Part shown: piece after piece, positions 1-7,981 of the stretch
Layout of the letters: each line of letters begins with the position of its first letter
Numbering within the stretch: position 1 is the stretch's first letter
Assembly: GCF_029338515.1 (NCBI RefSeq)
Contig: NZ_CP119988.1
Location: forward strand, 1,736,001-1,800,000
Reading direction: 5' to 3'
Source of the DNA: Haloglomus litoreum
GTDB lineage: Archaea > Halobacteriota > Halobacteria > Halobacteriales > Haloarculaceae
DNA length: 64,000 nucleotides
The notes under the pieces: model-generated
Seen by the model: the letters and a program-made list of their open reading frames with translations, nothing else
The model's database searches: none
What the model was told of the DNA's origin: nothing
Position numbers and translations under genes: made by a program

Positions 1-27
1 ATACTCGTTCCACTCGAACGTTCATCC

Positions 28-204
28 ATGTCGATAGACACCGTTCGCGTGCGTCCCGACACCACCAGCACGCCCAGTCCCGACCGCCGCGTCTTCGACG
101 TGAGCGAACGCCCGCCTGCCGAGATCGTGGAGTACGCCCGCGACACCGACACGGACTGCTACCTCGAACGCAAGGGTGGCCGGACCTACCTGGTCGCGGA
201 CTGA
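28..204 (+). CDS. small conserved-looking hypothetical protein (58 aa)
   Basis: A short open frame runs from an ATG to TGA and encodes 58 residues. It is rich in Asp, Arg and Thr and ends in a compact segment (CYLERKGGRTYLVAD) that reads like one small beta-rich domain. Codon choice with G or C in third position matches the neighbours. It converges with rpl12, whose stop lies about 175 bp downstream. No family is recognised and the size is near the limit at which chance frames occur in GC-rich DNA, so the function is unknown. Confidence 0.5.
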   Translation: MSIDTVRVRPDTTSTPSPDRRVFDVSERPPAEIVEYARDTDTDCYLERKGGRTYLVAD

Positions 205-379
205 CGGCGAATCGACGATCCGGTAATCGGATTCTTTGTGGATCGCTCGACGAGCCGCAGCCGTGACTATCGGGTATCCGCGCTACCGCCGTAATCGGAT
301 CAGAATCACGCGGGGCGGTCGAGACACCCGTAGCTCCCCGGTGGCGTCGAAAGAAGTGGCGTGTCAGTCGGTGACCGAT

Positions 380-742
380 TCAGCCGAACAGCTCGCCGAG
401 GCCCTCGCCGCTGGCGTCGTCCTCGTCGTCGTCGTCGCCGCCCTCGTCGGCCTCGGCCTCCTCGGCCTCGTCGTCGTCGTCGCCGCCCTCGTCGGCCTCG
501 GCTTCCTCGGCCTCGGCACCGCCCGCGGCACCACCAGCGGCGCCGCCGGCACCGCCGGCCGGGACCGCAGCGGCCCCCTGGACGGCCTCCTCGATGTCGA
601 CGTCCTCCAGCGCGGCCACGAGGGCCTTGACGCGGGACTCGTCGACGTCGGCGCCGGCAGCCTCCAGCACGCCGGTCAGGTTGTCTTCGTTGATCTCTTC
701 GCCCGTCTCGTTCAGGATGAGTGCTGCGTAAACGTATTCCAT
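380..742 (-). CDS. rpl12: 50S ribosomal protein L12 (archaeal P1)
   Basis: Acidic stalk protein that recruits translation factors to the large subunit. The N-terminal dimerisation domain begins [14 protein letters not shown] and includes [17 protein letters not shown], as in other archaeal P1 proteins. A Gly/Ala hinge follows, then an acidic segment and the conserved factor-binding tail GLGELFG. At 120 residues it is of usual length. It is the last gene of the rpl1-rpl10-rpl12 operon and starts 5 nt after the rpl10 stop. The acidic hinge carries a 15-residue direct duplication. No Shine-Dalgarno motif is visible, which fits tight coupling to rpl10. Confidence 0.97.
   Translation of the reverse strand: MEYVYAALILNETGEEINEDNLTGVLEAAGADVDESRVKALVAALEDVDIEEAVQGAAAVPAGGAGGAAGGAAGGAEAEEAEADEGGDDDDEAEEAEADEGGDDDDEDDASGEGLGELFG
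426..515 (-). repeat. 45-bp tandem duplication in the rpl12 hinge
   Basis: Two adjacent near-identical 45-bp units at about 426-470 and 471-515 encode two copies of a 15-residue acidic block ([15 protein letters not shown]). They differ at about one base. The repeat keeps the reading frame and lengthens the flexible linker before the factor-binding tail. Confidence 0.8.
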
Positions 743-747
743 TGTTG

Positions 748-1833
748 TCAGAACATCGCACCGAGTGCTTCGCCACCGTCGCCACCGTCGTCGTCATCGT
801 CGGTGTCGTCGGCGTCGGCCTCGGCGTCTTCGGTCTGGTCGTCCGCCTGTTCCTCCTCGTCCTCGGTGGCGTCCGTCTCGGTGTCGGGGGACGCGTCACC
901 GCCCGCCGGCTCGGGGGCAGTCCCCCGGAGCTCCTCGGGCAGCGCCTCGTCGTCGTCGATGACAGCCGCGAGCGCGCGGAGCTGCGAGTCGGCCCGCGCG
1001 ACGAGGTCCTCGGCCACGTCGGGCGACTCGATGGCCGCCTCGATGGCCAGCGAGCGCGCCTCGTTGGCGCCCTTGCCCAGCATGCTGGGGACCGTCTGCG
1101 CGGTCGGGTACCCGGCGTTGATGGACAGGTTCTGCGCGCGAGCGGCCGCGGTCTCGATGTCGGCCCGGTACTCCTCGATGTCGATGTCGAGGTCCTCCGG
1201 GTCGAACATGACGCCGTCGGAGACGACGCCACGGAGGTCGAGGCCGACCTCCTTGGGCTCGATGCCGAGCTCGCTCAGAACGTTGGCCAGGTCCGAGCTG
1301 ACCTCCTCGCCCGCCTCGAGGACGGTCGAGTCGGACATGACCTGGATGGAGCCGTCCTGGATGCGCGCGTCGGCGCCGACCTGCTGCAGCTCGCCCACGA
1401 ACGGTCCGGGGTCGATGCCCGTGTCACCCTCGGGGATGACGATGTCGTTGGGCGCGACCTCGCCGGCGTTGATGGGCGCGGGCGTCTTCGACGCCTCGAG
1501 CTGCTGGTAGAGTCCGAACGGGTTGTCGTTGGTCCCGATGAGGCCCACCTGGCCGGAGACGAACTCCGTCAGGTCCTCGAGGCCATCGTCGACCTCCTCC
1601 AGCGCCCGGACGAGCAGGGTGTTACGGGAGACGCGGAGTTCCGCGGTCCCGTAGAGCTCCCGGCGCATGTCCTGGAGCTGTCGCGAGGGGATCCCCGCGA
1701 TGTCCACGACGCCGACGCTCTCGTAGGACTCGATGGTCTCGACGAGGTCGTCGACCTCCTCGCGCTTCCACTCGGGGATGTGCTCGGTCTTGCGCTCGGC
1801 GGCCGCCTGGGCCTCGGCTTCCTCGGCGCTCAT
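748..1833 (-). CDS. rpl10: 50S ribosomal protein L10 (P0)
   Basis: Stalk base protein that binds 23S rRNA and anchors several L12 dimers. The N-terminal rRNA-binding domain is recognisable ([32 protein letters not shown], then [15 protein letters not shown]). The central archaeal/eukaryotic insertion and helical L12-binding spine follow, and the last 60 residues are an extremely acidic linker ending GEALGAMF, which parallels the L12 tail. Length (361 aa) is typical of haloarchaeal P0. The ATG overlaps the rpl1 stop by one base and a strong Shine-Dalgarno lies inside the end of rpl1, so translation is coupled. Confidence 0.97.
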   Translation of the reverse strand: MSAEEAEAQAAAERKTEHIPEWKREEVDDLVETIESYESVGVVDIAGIPSRQLQDMRRELYGTAELRVSRNTLLVRALEEVDDGLEDLTEFVSGQVGLIGTNDNPFGLYQQLEASKTPAPINAGEVAPNDIVIPEGDTGIDPGPFVGELQQVGADARIQDGSIQVMSDSTVLEAGEEVSSDLANVLSELGIEPKEVGLDLRGVVSDGVMFDPEDLDIDIEEYRADIETAAARAQNLSINAGYPTAQTVPSMLGKGANEARSLAIEAAIESPDVAEDLVARADSQLRALAAVIDDDEALPEELRGTAPEPAGGDASPDTETDATEDEEEQADDQTEDAEADADDTDDDDDGGDGGEALGAMF

Positions 1834-2474
1834 CAGATGGGCACCTCCTTGGCCGGACCCATGGTGGTCTTGACGAAGATGCGGTCGATGTTCTGCGGCC
1901 CCTTCTCGAGGTCCGCGGTCATCCGCCGGACGATCACGTCGATGTTGTCGGCGATCTCGTCGGCGGTCATGTCCTCGGCGCCGACGCGGGTGTGGAAGGT
2001 GCGTCGGTCGCGCGAACGGACCTGGACCGTGTTCTTCATGCGGTTGACGGTCTCGACCACGTCCTCGTCCGGACTGAGGGGGGTCGGCATCTTCCCGCGC
2101 GGGCCCAGGACGGTCCCGAGGTAGCGACCGATGTCCTGCATCAGCGCCTGCTCGGCGATGAAGAAGTCGGTCTCCTCGGCGAGGTCCTTCGCCCGGTCGG
2201 TGTCGTCGCCGAGGTCCTCGAGGTCGTCGCTGTCGAGTACCTCGTCGGCGACGTCCTCGGCGCGGAGGGCGGTCTCCCCCTCGGCGAAGACGACGATACG
2301 TGTCTCCTGCCCCGTCCCGGATGGAAGGACGATACTCTCGTCGATCCGGTTACTGGGGTCGTCTAGGTCGATGTCCCGCAGATTGATGGCGAGGTCCACC
2401 GTCTCGCGGAAGTTCCGCGGCGGGGCCTCCTCCATCGCTTGCGCGACTGCGTTCTCTATATCCTGATCTGCCAT
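1833..2474 (-). CDS. rpl1: 50S ribosomal protein L1
   Basis: Binds the 23S rRNA L1 stalk and assists release of E-site tRNA. The 213-residue protein contains the signature [10 protein letters not shown] around residue 125 and the expected two-domain length. The ATG is preceded by a perfect GGAGGTGA, so unlike most genes here it appears to have a leader. It is first in the rpl1-rpl10-rpl12 operon. In Methanococcus the L1 protein represses its own operon by binding an rRNA-like mRNA site; I could not identify such a mimic in this leader by eye. Confidence 0.97.
   Translation of the reverse strand: MADQDIENAVAQAMEEAPPRNFRETVDLAINLRDIDLDDPSNRIDESIVLPSGTGQETRIVVFAEGETALRAEDVADEVLDSDDLEDLGDDTDRAKDLAEETDFFIAEQALMQDIGRYLGTVLGPRGKMPTPLSPDEDVVETVNRMKNTVQVRSRDRRTFHTRVGAEDMTADEIADNIDVIVRRMTADLEKGPQNIDRIFVKTTMGPAKEVPI
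1842..1848 (-). promoter_or_regulatory. ribosome binding site of rpl10
   Basis: GGAGGTG on the minus strand lies within the last codons of rpl1, about 9 nt before the rpl10 ATG. It permits reinitiation at the TGATG overlap. Confidence 0.7.
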
Positions 2475-2477
2475 CGT

Positions 2478-2485
2478 TCACCTCC
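2478..2485 (-). promoter_or_regulatory. ribosome binding site of rpl1
   Basis: GGAGGTGA on the minus strand is fully complementary to the 3' end of archaeal 16S rRNA and sits 3 nt before the rpl1 ATG. It fixes the start codon and shows that the transcript has a 5' leader. Confidence 0.8.
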
Positions 2486-2562
2486 GTAGTGCGCCGTAGG
2501 GCTACTACGGTGTGAAACAGGGTCCGACGGACGCCTGTCTCGTCGGAACCACGACGATGGCA

Positions 2563-2570
2563 CAGTTAAG
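2563..2570 (-). promoter_or_regulatory. putative TATA box of the rpl1 operon
   Basis: The minus strand reads CTTAACTG here, a haloarchaeal-type TATA element. Transcription would begin near 2540, giving a leader of about 65 nt before rpl1. This is a position-and-composition inference only. Confidence 0.4.
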
Positions 2571-2667
2571 TGCGTCGAAGCGAGAGAGCGTGCGTGAGGG
2601 ACTGACGCGGCCTGGGGGCCCGAGACGGCCCCAGGACTCGACCTGACGCACGCCGGACGCACCGGGT

Positions 2668-3372
2668 TCAGACGGGCAGGAACCCGCCGCCGAACACGTA
2701 CTCTGCGGCGGTGTCGGCGGCGAACAGGAAGAACAGCGCCGCCGAGCCGAGGTAGACGTACCGGCGCCGCTCGACGGTGATCAGGTGCGAGAGACGGTGC
2801 GAGACCAGCGCGGTCGCCAGACTCACCGGGATGATGACCAGCATCTCGCCCAGCCAGATGGCCGGATGCGCCCCGTACTGGACCGCCAGCCCGATGGTGA
2901 CGAGCTGGGTCTTGTCGCCGAACTCCCCGAACGCGCTGATGGTGAACGCCGGAACGAACCCCCGGTACCCCTCTGGAACCCGTTCGGTGATGGCCTCGGT
3001 CTGTGGTCCGGGCAGGGCGGTCCCCTCCGCGCTGGCGTCTTGCCCACCGTACTCACCGCTTCCATCCGTCGTCACGCCGTCGCCGCTCTCGTCCAGCCCG
3101 AGTGCCGTGTACGCGAGCACGACACCGAACAGCAAGAACAGCCCGCCGGTGATGGCGTCGAGGTAGACGGCCGGGAGCGCCCGCTGGAGTGCCTCACCGA
3201 AGACGATCTCGAGCGCGGTCCACCCCGCGAACGCCACGCCCGCGCCCGCGACGACGATGTAGGGGTTGTACTTCGTCGACAGCCCGGCGATGATGAGCTG
3301 GACCTTCTCGCCGGGGAGGACGAGCAACTGGAGCGTCGCGGCAGCCACGAGAACCTCCAGCCAACCGGCCAT
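2668..3372 (-). CDS. GDT1/TMEM165 (UPF0016) family cation transporter
   Basis: Six-helix inner-membrane protein built from two homologous halves. The second half holds the family hallmark E-x-G-D-K-T-Q (EFGDKTQL) and the first half carries the variant LPGEKVQL, with Glu in place of the usual Asp. Characterised members move Mn2+ or Ca2+ (GDT1, TMEM165, MneA). A roughly 45-residue acidic Gly/Ser-rich loop separates the halves. The ATG at 3372 is preferred over the GTG just before it. The gene sits between rpl11 and rpl1, an insertion into the usual stalk-gene order, with its own upstream A/T-rich stretch near 3450-3460. The ion carried is unknown. Confidence 0.85.
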   Translation of the reverse strand: MAGWLEVLVAAATLQLLVLPGEKVQLIIAGLSTKYNPYIVVAGAGVAFAGWTALEIVFGEALQRALPAVYLDAITGGLFLLFGVVLAYTALGLDESGDGVTTDGSGEYGGQDASAEGTALPGPQTEAITERVPEGYRGFVPAFTISAFGEFGDKTQLVTIGLAVQYGAHPAIWLGEMLVIIPVSLATALVSHRLSHLITVERRRYVYLGSAALFFLFAADTAAEYVFGGGFLPV

Positions 3373-3530
3373 CACTCACCACCCCACCGGGCAGCTCGAC
3401 GGTATCCACGTGCGCATCGGGGAGACGTATCCAATCGGAGGTGGTGACGACTGAAAAGTAATTCGGGCTACGCGCAAAACTGTAGCGGTCGCTCGGAGCG
3501 TCGAGCGAACAGGGAATCGAGAACGGGTCC

Positions 3531-4019
3531 CTACGCTGCCGCTTCGCTCGCGAAGACCTCGTCGTACTCGCCTGCGTCGATCCTCTCCTTGAACTCGCGG
3601 GGGTTCTCGCCCTCGATGGTGACGCCCAGCGAGGTGCAGGTGCCGGCGACCTCCTTGGCGGCGCCCTTCGCGTCGTAGGCGAGCAGGTCCGGGAGCTTCT
3701 GCTCGGCGATCTTCTTCAGCTGCTCGACGGTCATGTCGGCGACGAAGTCCTCCTGCGGGACGCCGCTGCCCGTCTCGAAGCCGAGCTCGTCCTTGATGAG
3801 TGCGGCCGTCGGCGGGACACCCACGTCGATGGAGAACGACCCGTCGTCCTCGTACTCGACCGTGACGGGGACCTCTGTCCCGTCGAACGCTGCGGTCTGT
3901 TCGTTGATCTCGTTGACGACCGCCTGCACGTCCACCGGGGTCGGCCCGAGTTCGGGGCCGAGCGGCGGGCCAGGGTTGGCCTGCCCGCCGGGGACGAGCA
4001 CTTCGATAGTTCCAGCCAT
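3531..4019 (-). CDS. rpl11: 50S ribosomal protein L11
   Basis: Binds the GTPase-centre RNA of 23S rRNA beneath the stalk. The start MAGTIEVLVPGG and the signature GQANPGPPLGPELGP are diagnostic. A longer frame extends upstream, but a TATA box 28 bp before this ATG and family conservation both favour 4019, giving 162 residues. The C-terminal RNA-binding domain (KKIAEQKLPDLLAYD, AGTCTSLGVTIEG) is complete. It is transcribed separately from rpl1, with the transporter gene in between. Confidence 0.97.
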   Translation of the reverse strand: MAGTIEVLVPGGQANPGPPLGPELGPTPVDVQAVVNEINEQTAAFDGTEVPVTVEYEDDGSFSIDVGVPPTAALIKDELGFETGSGVPQEDFVADMTVEQLKKIAEQKLPDLLAYDAKGAAKEVAGTCTSLGVTIEGENPREFKERIDAGEYDEVFASEAAA

Positions 4020-4042
4020 ACGTGTGTGCACCGACGCGGCGG

Positions 4043-4050
4043 GTTTAAGC
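4043..4050 (-). promoter_or_regulatory. TATA box of rpl11
   Basis: The minus strand reads GCTTAAAC, centred 28 bp before the rpl11 ATG and preceded by the A-rich AAATAAC (possible BRE). The spacing predicts a leaderless or nearly leaderless mRNA. Confidence 0.6.
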
Positions 4051-4164
4051 GTTATTTCTTCGCCCCGCGCGTGTGCCGGCGACCCAGCCCACCGCGGCGC
4101 CGGCCACGACACGCGCGAGGACCGGCCTCACGGCTGACCATCGGGGTCGACCTCGCGGTGGGTC

Positions 4165-4332
4165 TCACGGCCGGATATTGACCAGCACGATGCCCACGAT
4201 GCAGGTGGCCGCGACCAGGAGCCCGATCTGCTGGAGGCCGGTCCCGAAGGCGTACGCGAGGACGGTGTGCAGCAGGCCGACGAAGGCGACGGCACCGAGG
4301 AGGAGACTGGCGGCGAGCGCCCGCTTGTCCAT
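4165..4332 (-). CDS. small two-helix membrane protein
   Basis: 55 residues starting MDKRALAASLLLGAVAF. Two hydrophobic stretches, about residues 5-28 and 36-52, form a helical hairpin, and the protein ends VLVNIRP. A positive residue pair at the N-terminus suggests the N-terminus faces the cytoplasm. The frame is open further upstream through a tandem-repeat region, but nothing there resembles a protein domain, so the internal ATG is taken as the start. Function is unknown. Confidence 0.6.
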   Translation of the reverse strand: MDKRALAASLLLGAVAFVGLLHTVLAYAFGTGLQQIGLLVAATCIVGIVLVNIRP

Positions 4333-4434
4333 ACGGTGTGGAGTCGCCGCGCCGGCATAACGCCCGCGGAAGCGGCCGACGGCGGGGGGGAGCTGCCTCC
4401 ACGACGACACCCGTCGCAGACCCCCCGCTGGGTC

Positions 4435-4553
4435 GTCGGTCCCCACGGGGGCGTACCGACCGGGCCACAGGAGGGGGTACCGACCGGGCCCCACGAGGGC
4501 ATGGCATCCGGCCCCCGCGAGGGCGTGGCACCCGGCCCCCGAACGGGAACGCA
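4435..4553. repeat. imperfect 24-bp tandem repeat, about five units
   Basis: Five consecutive units of 23-24 bp at 4435-4457, 4458-4481, 4482-4505, 4506-4529 and 4530-4553 share the core CCGGGCC..CGAGGG. Divergence between units is moderate. The array fills the space between the small membrane gene and the GTPase gene. The period is a multiple of three, so it also reads as an 8-residue repeat, but neither strand gives a convincing protein. Confidence 0.75.
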
Positions 4554-4582
4554 TTTGAGTCCGGATGGCCCAGACTCAGGCA

Positions 4583-5695
4583 ATGGGCCTGGAAGACGAG
4601 ATCGAGGCGATCGAGGAGGAGATCGCCGAGACGCCGTACAACAAGTCCACGGAGGCCCACATCGGGCGGCTGAAGTCGAAGCTGGCGAAGAAGAAGGAGA
4701 AGCTCGAACAGCAGTCCGGCTCCGGCGGCGGTGGCGGCTACGCCGTCGAGAAGACCGGCGACGCCACGGTCGCGCTGGTGGGGTTCCCGTCGGTCGGCAA
4801 GTCCACCCTGCTGAACGCGCTCACGAACGCCGACAGCGAGGTCGGCTCCTACGAGTTCACCACGCTCGACGTCAACCCGGGGATGCTGAAGTACCGCGGC
4901 GCGAACATCCAGCTGATGGACGTGCCGGGGCTCATCGAGGGCGCCGCCTCCGGGCGCGGCGGCGGCCGCGAGGTCCTCTCGGTCGTCCGCACCGCCGACC
5001 TCGTCCTGTTCGTTCTCTCGGTGTTCGAGATCGACCAGTACGAGCGCCTCAGCGAGGAGCTGTACGCCAACAAGGTCCGGCTCGATACGGAGCCCGCCTC
5101 GGTCTCCATCACCAAGACCGGCCGCGGCGGCATCAAGCTCACCACCTCCGACAAGGTGAGCCTCGACGACGAGACCATCAAGGGCGTCCTCCGGGAGTAC
5201 GACTACATCAACGCCGACTGCACCATCCGCGAGGACCTCACCATCGACGAACTGGTCGACGCGCTGCAGGACAACCGCGTCTACCTCCCCTCCCGGGTCT
5301 GTGTCAACAAGACGGACCTCATCGAACCCGACTACAAGGACCAGGTAGACGCCGACCTCCGGGACCACGGCATCGACCCCGAGGACGCCGTCTTCATCAG
5401 CGCGGAGAAGGAGAAGGGCCTCGACGCGCTGAAGGAGGCCATCTGGGAGTCGCTCGGCCTCGTCCGCATCTACATGGACAAGCCCGGCCGCGGCGTCGAC
5501 TACGAGGAGCCCCTCATCCTCACCGAGGACGCCAAGACGGTCGACGACGCGCTCGACCGGCTCGGCGGCTCCTTCGACGAGCGCTTCAAGTTCGCCCGCG
5601 TCAGTGGGGACTCCGCGAAGCACGACGACCAGCAGGTCGGCCGCGACCACGAACTCGCAGACGAGGACGTGCTGCGCATCGTCGCCAGGAAGTAG
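4583..5695 (+). CDS. DRG-type (Obg superfamily) GTP-binding protein
   Basis: Cytoplasmic translation-associated GTPase of the archaeal/eukaryotic DRG branch. After a basic coiled N-terminus (MGLEDEIEAIEEEI...) the G1 loop GFPSVGKST lies at about residues 67-75, G3 is DVPG near 113, and G4 is NKTD near 248. The C-terminal TGS domain occupies about 295-370 (VRIYMDKPGRGVDYEEPLIL onward). The ATG at 4583 is chosen over an in-frame ATG 18 bp earlier because family members begin MGLE. Length (370 aa) is typical. Confidence 0.93.
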   Translation: MGLEDEIEAIEEEIAETPYNKSTEAHIGRLKSKLAKKKEKLEQQSGSGGGGGYAVEKTGDATVALVGFPSVGKSTLLNALTNADSEVGSYEFTTLDVNPGMLKYRGANIQLMDVPGLIEGAASGRGGGREVLSVVRTADLVLFVLSVFEIDQYERLSEELYANKVRLDTEPASVSITKTGRGGIKLTTSDKVSLDDETIKGVLREYDYINADCTIREDLTIDELVDALQDNRVYLPSRVCVNKTDLIEPDYKDQVDADLRDHGIDPEDAVFISAEKEKGLDALKEAIWESLGLVRIYMDKPGRGVDYEEPLILTEDAKTVDDALDRLGGSFDERFKFARVSGDSAKHDDQQVGRDHELADEDVLRIVARK

Positions 5696-5909
5696 CCCCG
5701 GCGTGGACCAGGCAGGTTCCACCGAGCCGCGAGACATCCGGCGACCGGGGCGCTCTACAGGGGTCGACCAGTGAATACAAGATCACAACTCTCTAGAAAC
5801 ATACTTAGGAACCAAAACATTCGAATATATTCATAGTTTCGGCTATTACTCACTTGATCGCCACTTTCCCGGTCGATGAACTGAAGCCCCGCGGCCCGTC
5901 CATCCCTGC
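5696..5909. other. A/T-rich intergenic region with no gene
   Basis: 214 bp between the GTPase gene and the oxidoreductase gene. Positions 5770-5870 are markedly richer in A and T than the surroundings and contain several TATA-like runs (TATATTC, CATACTTAGG) on the plus strand. It probably holds the terminator of the upstream gene and the promoter of the downstream one. No open frame or RNA gene is evident. Confidence 0.6.
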
Positions 5910-7058
5910 ATGGACCAGCAGGTCGCGGTCGTCGGCGCCGGGGCGGTCGGGACCACCGCCGCGCACGACCTCGCGGCGCGTGGCTGCGACGTGACGCTGT
6001 ACGAGGCCGAGACCGTCGGGTCGGGCGCCAGCGGCCGCGCGGCGGGCGTCTGCTACGACGCGTTCGCCGAGGACATCGACGCCGCCGTCGCCGACCGCGC
6101 CCTGGCGCGCTTCCGCGACCTCGACGCCGACCCCACCTTCGACTGGTCGTTCACGCCCTGCCCGTACGTCTGGCTCGCGCGCGAGGGCGACGACCGCCGG
6201 GCCGCGGCCATCCGTGAGCAGGTGCCCCGGATGCAGGCCCACGACCGCCGGGTCGACCTGCTCGACGGCGCCGACCTCGCGGCCGAGTTCCCGGCGCTCC
6301 GGGCCGACGTCGACGTCGCGGCCGTCGCGCGGGACGCGGGCCACGCCGACCCCGGAGCCTACACCGAGGCGATGGCGGAGCGGGCCGTCGCGGCCGGCGT
6401 CACGCTCCGCGAGGGGACGCCCGTCGAACTGCGAGCCGAGGTGGACCGCCCACACGTCGTCACGCCCGACGGGGCGGCCGCGCACGATACGGTCGTCGTG
6501 GCCGCAGGCGCGCACACGGGGCGACTGCTCGGGGACGCTGGGCTGCCGGTGCCCGTCAAGCCCTACCGCGTGCAGGCTGCGGTCACCGAACCAACGCCGC
6601 TCGCCGCCGCGGCGCCACAGCTCTACGACGCGACCGGGGGCTACTACTGCCGGCCCCGGGAGGGCGGACTCCTCGTCGGCGACGGGACCGAGCCGGTCGA
6701 GCGCGACCCCGACGACTGGGCCCGGGAGGCCGACGACTGGTTCGTCGCGGACTGTGGCGACCATCTCCGTGCCGCGTTCGGCGACGGACCCGCCGGGGAA
6801 CCGCCAGCCGTCGAGCGCGCCTGGGCCGGGCTCTGCACGGCGACCCCGGACGGCGACCCGCTGCTGGGCGAGCGTGCGCCCGGTGTGGTCGTCGCGGCCG
6901 GCTGGCAGGGCCACGGCTTCATGCGGGCGCCGGCGCTGGGCGAGCGAATCGCTCGCGGCGTCTGCGATGGGGAGTGGCTGACGCCGTTCGACCCGTCGCG
7001 GTTCGAGGGCGACGAGTCGTTCGAGATCGTCGAGGGGATGCTCGTCGAGGAATCGTGA
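5910..7058 (+). CDS. FAD-dependent oxidoreductase, glycine oxidase/D-amino-acid oxidase (DAO) family
   Basis: The N-terminus holds the Rossmann dinucleotide motif VAVVGAGAVGTTAAHDLAARG with a following acidic beta-strand end (LYEAE), then GSGASGRAAG, which packs against the FAD pyrophosphate. The C-terminal W-x-G-L-C-T-x-T-P-D and GWQGHGFMRAPALG segments match the DAO family flavin-contact region. At 382 residues it is complete. The substrate is probably an amine or amino acid but cannot be inferred from the neighbours, which are stress-related genes on the opposite strand. Confidence 0.85.
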   Translation: MDQQVAVVGAGAVGTTAAHDLAARGCDVTLYEAETVGSGASGRAAGVCYDAFAEDIDAAVADRALARFRDLDADPTFDWSFTPCPYVWLAREGDDRRAAAIREQVPRMQAHDRRVDLLDGADLAAEFPALRADVDVAAVARDAGHADPGAYTEAMAERAVAAGVTLREGTPVELRAEVDRPHVVTPDGAAAHDTVVVAAGAHTGRLLGDAGLPVPVKPYRVQAAVTEPTPLAAAAPQLYDATGGYYCRPREGGLLVGDGTEPVERDPDDWAREADDWFVADCGDHLRAAFGDGPAGEPPAVERAWAGLCTATPDGDPLLGERAPGVVVAAGWQGHGFMRAPALGERIARGVCDGEWLTPFDPSRFEGDESFEIVEGMLVEES

Positions 7059-7082
7059 GCGGCGCGGCGGGCCCGCTCGTCG

Positions 7083-7655
7083 TCACTCGTCGATGTCCGG
7101 GTCGTCCGGGCTGGCGCCGTCCGCGTCGTCCTCGTCGTCGGCCTCGATCTCGACCGGGTCGTCAGCCCGCTTCGGCACGAGGATGCGGACCGTCCCGCTG
7201 TCGGTGAGCGTCGCCTCGGCGGCGTCCACATCGACGTCGGCGCCCTCCGGGAGCGCGACCTCGCCCGACAGCGAGAGGCCGCGCCCGGGGACGTGGGTCT
7301 CGAACCCCTCCTGGAACTCGCGGAAGCGGTCGACCCGGACCGCGACGACGTTGCCCTCGTAGCGGACCTGCACGTCCTCGCGCTCGGCGCCGGGCGCGTC
7401 GAAGACCACGAGGTAGGCGTCGTCGGACTCCAGCAGGTCGGCCGCGAGCGGGCGGCGTTCCTGGACGCGGGCCGAGGCACGGCCGATGCCGTCCAGCACC
7501 GCCTCGCCGACGGATTCGCCGACCTCGCGGAGCGACGGGAGGTCGATGCCGGACCCCGAGTCGGATTCGACCTCCTCGAACTCCTCGTCGAACGCCTCCT
7601 CGAACGACTCGTCGAAGTCCCCGTCGAAGCCGTCGGCCTCGTCGTCGTCGCTCAC
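7083..7655 (-). CDS. Hsp20/alpha-crystallin-like protein
   Basis: 190 residues with a very acidic N-terminal tail of about 45 residues, a short amphipathic region (LPSLREVGESVGEAVLDGIG), an alpha-crystallin-type beta-sandwich (LVVFDAPGAEREDVQVRYEGN, EFQEGFETHVPGRGLSLSGEVALPEGADVDVDAAEATLTDSGTVRILVPK split over several strands) and an acidic C-terminus. This suggests a small heat-shock-like chaperone or assembly factor. It starts at a GTG that overlaps the upstream zinc-ribbon stop codon (GTGA), so the two are translationally coupled. Confidence 0.75.
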   Translation of the reverse strand: MSDDDEADGFDGDFDESFEEAFDEEFEEVESDSGSGIDLPSLREVGESVGEAVLDGIGRASARVQERRPLAADLLESDDAYLVVFDAPGAEREDVQVRYEGNVVAVRVDRFREFQEGFETHVPGRGLSLSGEVALPEGADVDVDAAEATLTDSGTVRILVPKRADDPVEIEADDEDDADGASPDDPDIDE

Positions 7656-7804
7656 GCGTTGATCGCCTCCACCTCGCCACCGCAGTACGGACAGCTGAAC
7701 GCCTCGGCGCCCGTCCCGTCGGGCATGTTGTAGGTGTAGTGCAGCTCCGCCATGTCGAGGTCGCAGCCCTCGTCGGCACACGTGATCTCGAGCGTCTTGG
7801 GCAT
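7652..7804 (-). CDS. small zinc-ribbon protein (50 aa)
   Basis: Fifty residues beginning MPKTLEITCADEGC, with two cysteine pairs (C-x4-C near residues 9-14 and CPYC at 38-41) that should bind one zinc ion. The intervening DLDMAELHYTYNMPDG resembles a haloarchaeal family of short zinc ribbons (DUF7559-like). It precedes and overlaps the Hsp20-like gene by 4 nt. A role as accessory or redox-sensing partner of that chaperone is inference only. Confidence 0.8.
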   Translation of the reverse strand: MPKTLEITCADEGCDLDMAELHYTYNMPDGTGAEAFSCPYCGGEVEAINA

Positions 7805-7981
7805 ACCCGGCCGTAGGCCCGCGCGACGTATCAAACTCCCGGGCGGGGCAATCCACGGCGCACGAGCGGTCGGTGGTGTTCGAGCGACGTCCTCCCGGCT
7901 GGTCGGTACGGGCGGGCGGGTCACCGCCGGTTCCGGTACCAGCGACCGCGGACGCCCCGCCCCGTCGTCGCGGCCGACCCG

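Noticed and set aside
4165-4554. Longer version of the small membrane protein including an 8-residue repeat
   Set aside because: The added N-terminus is only the translation of the 24-bp DNA repeat and has no protein-like features.
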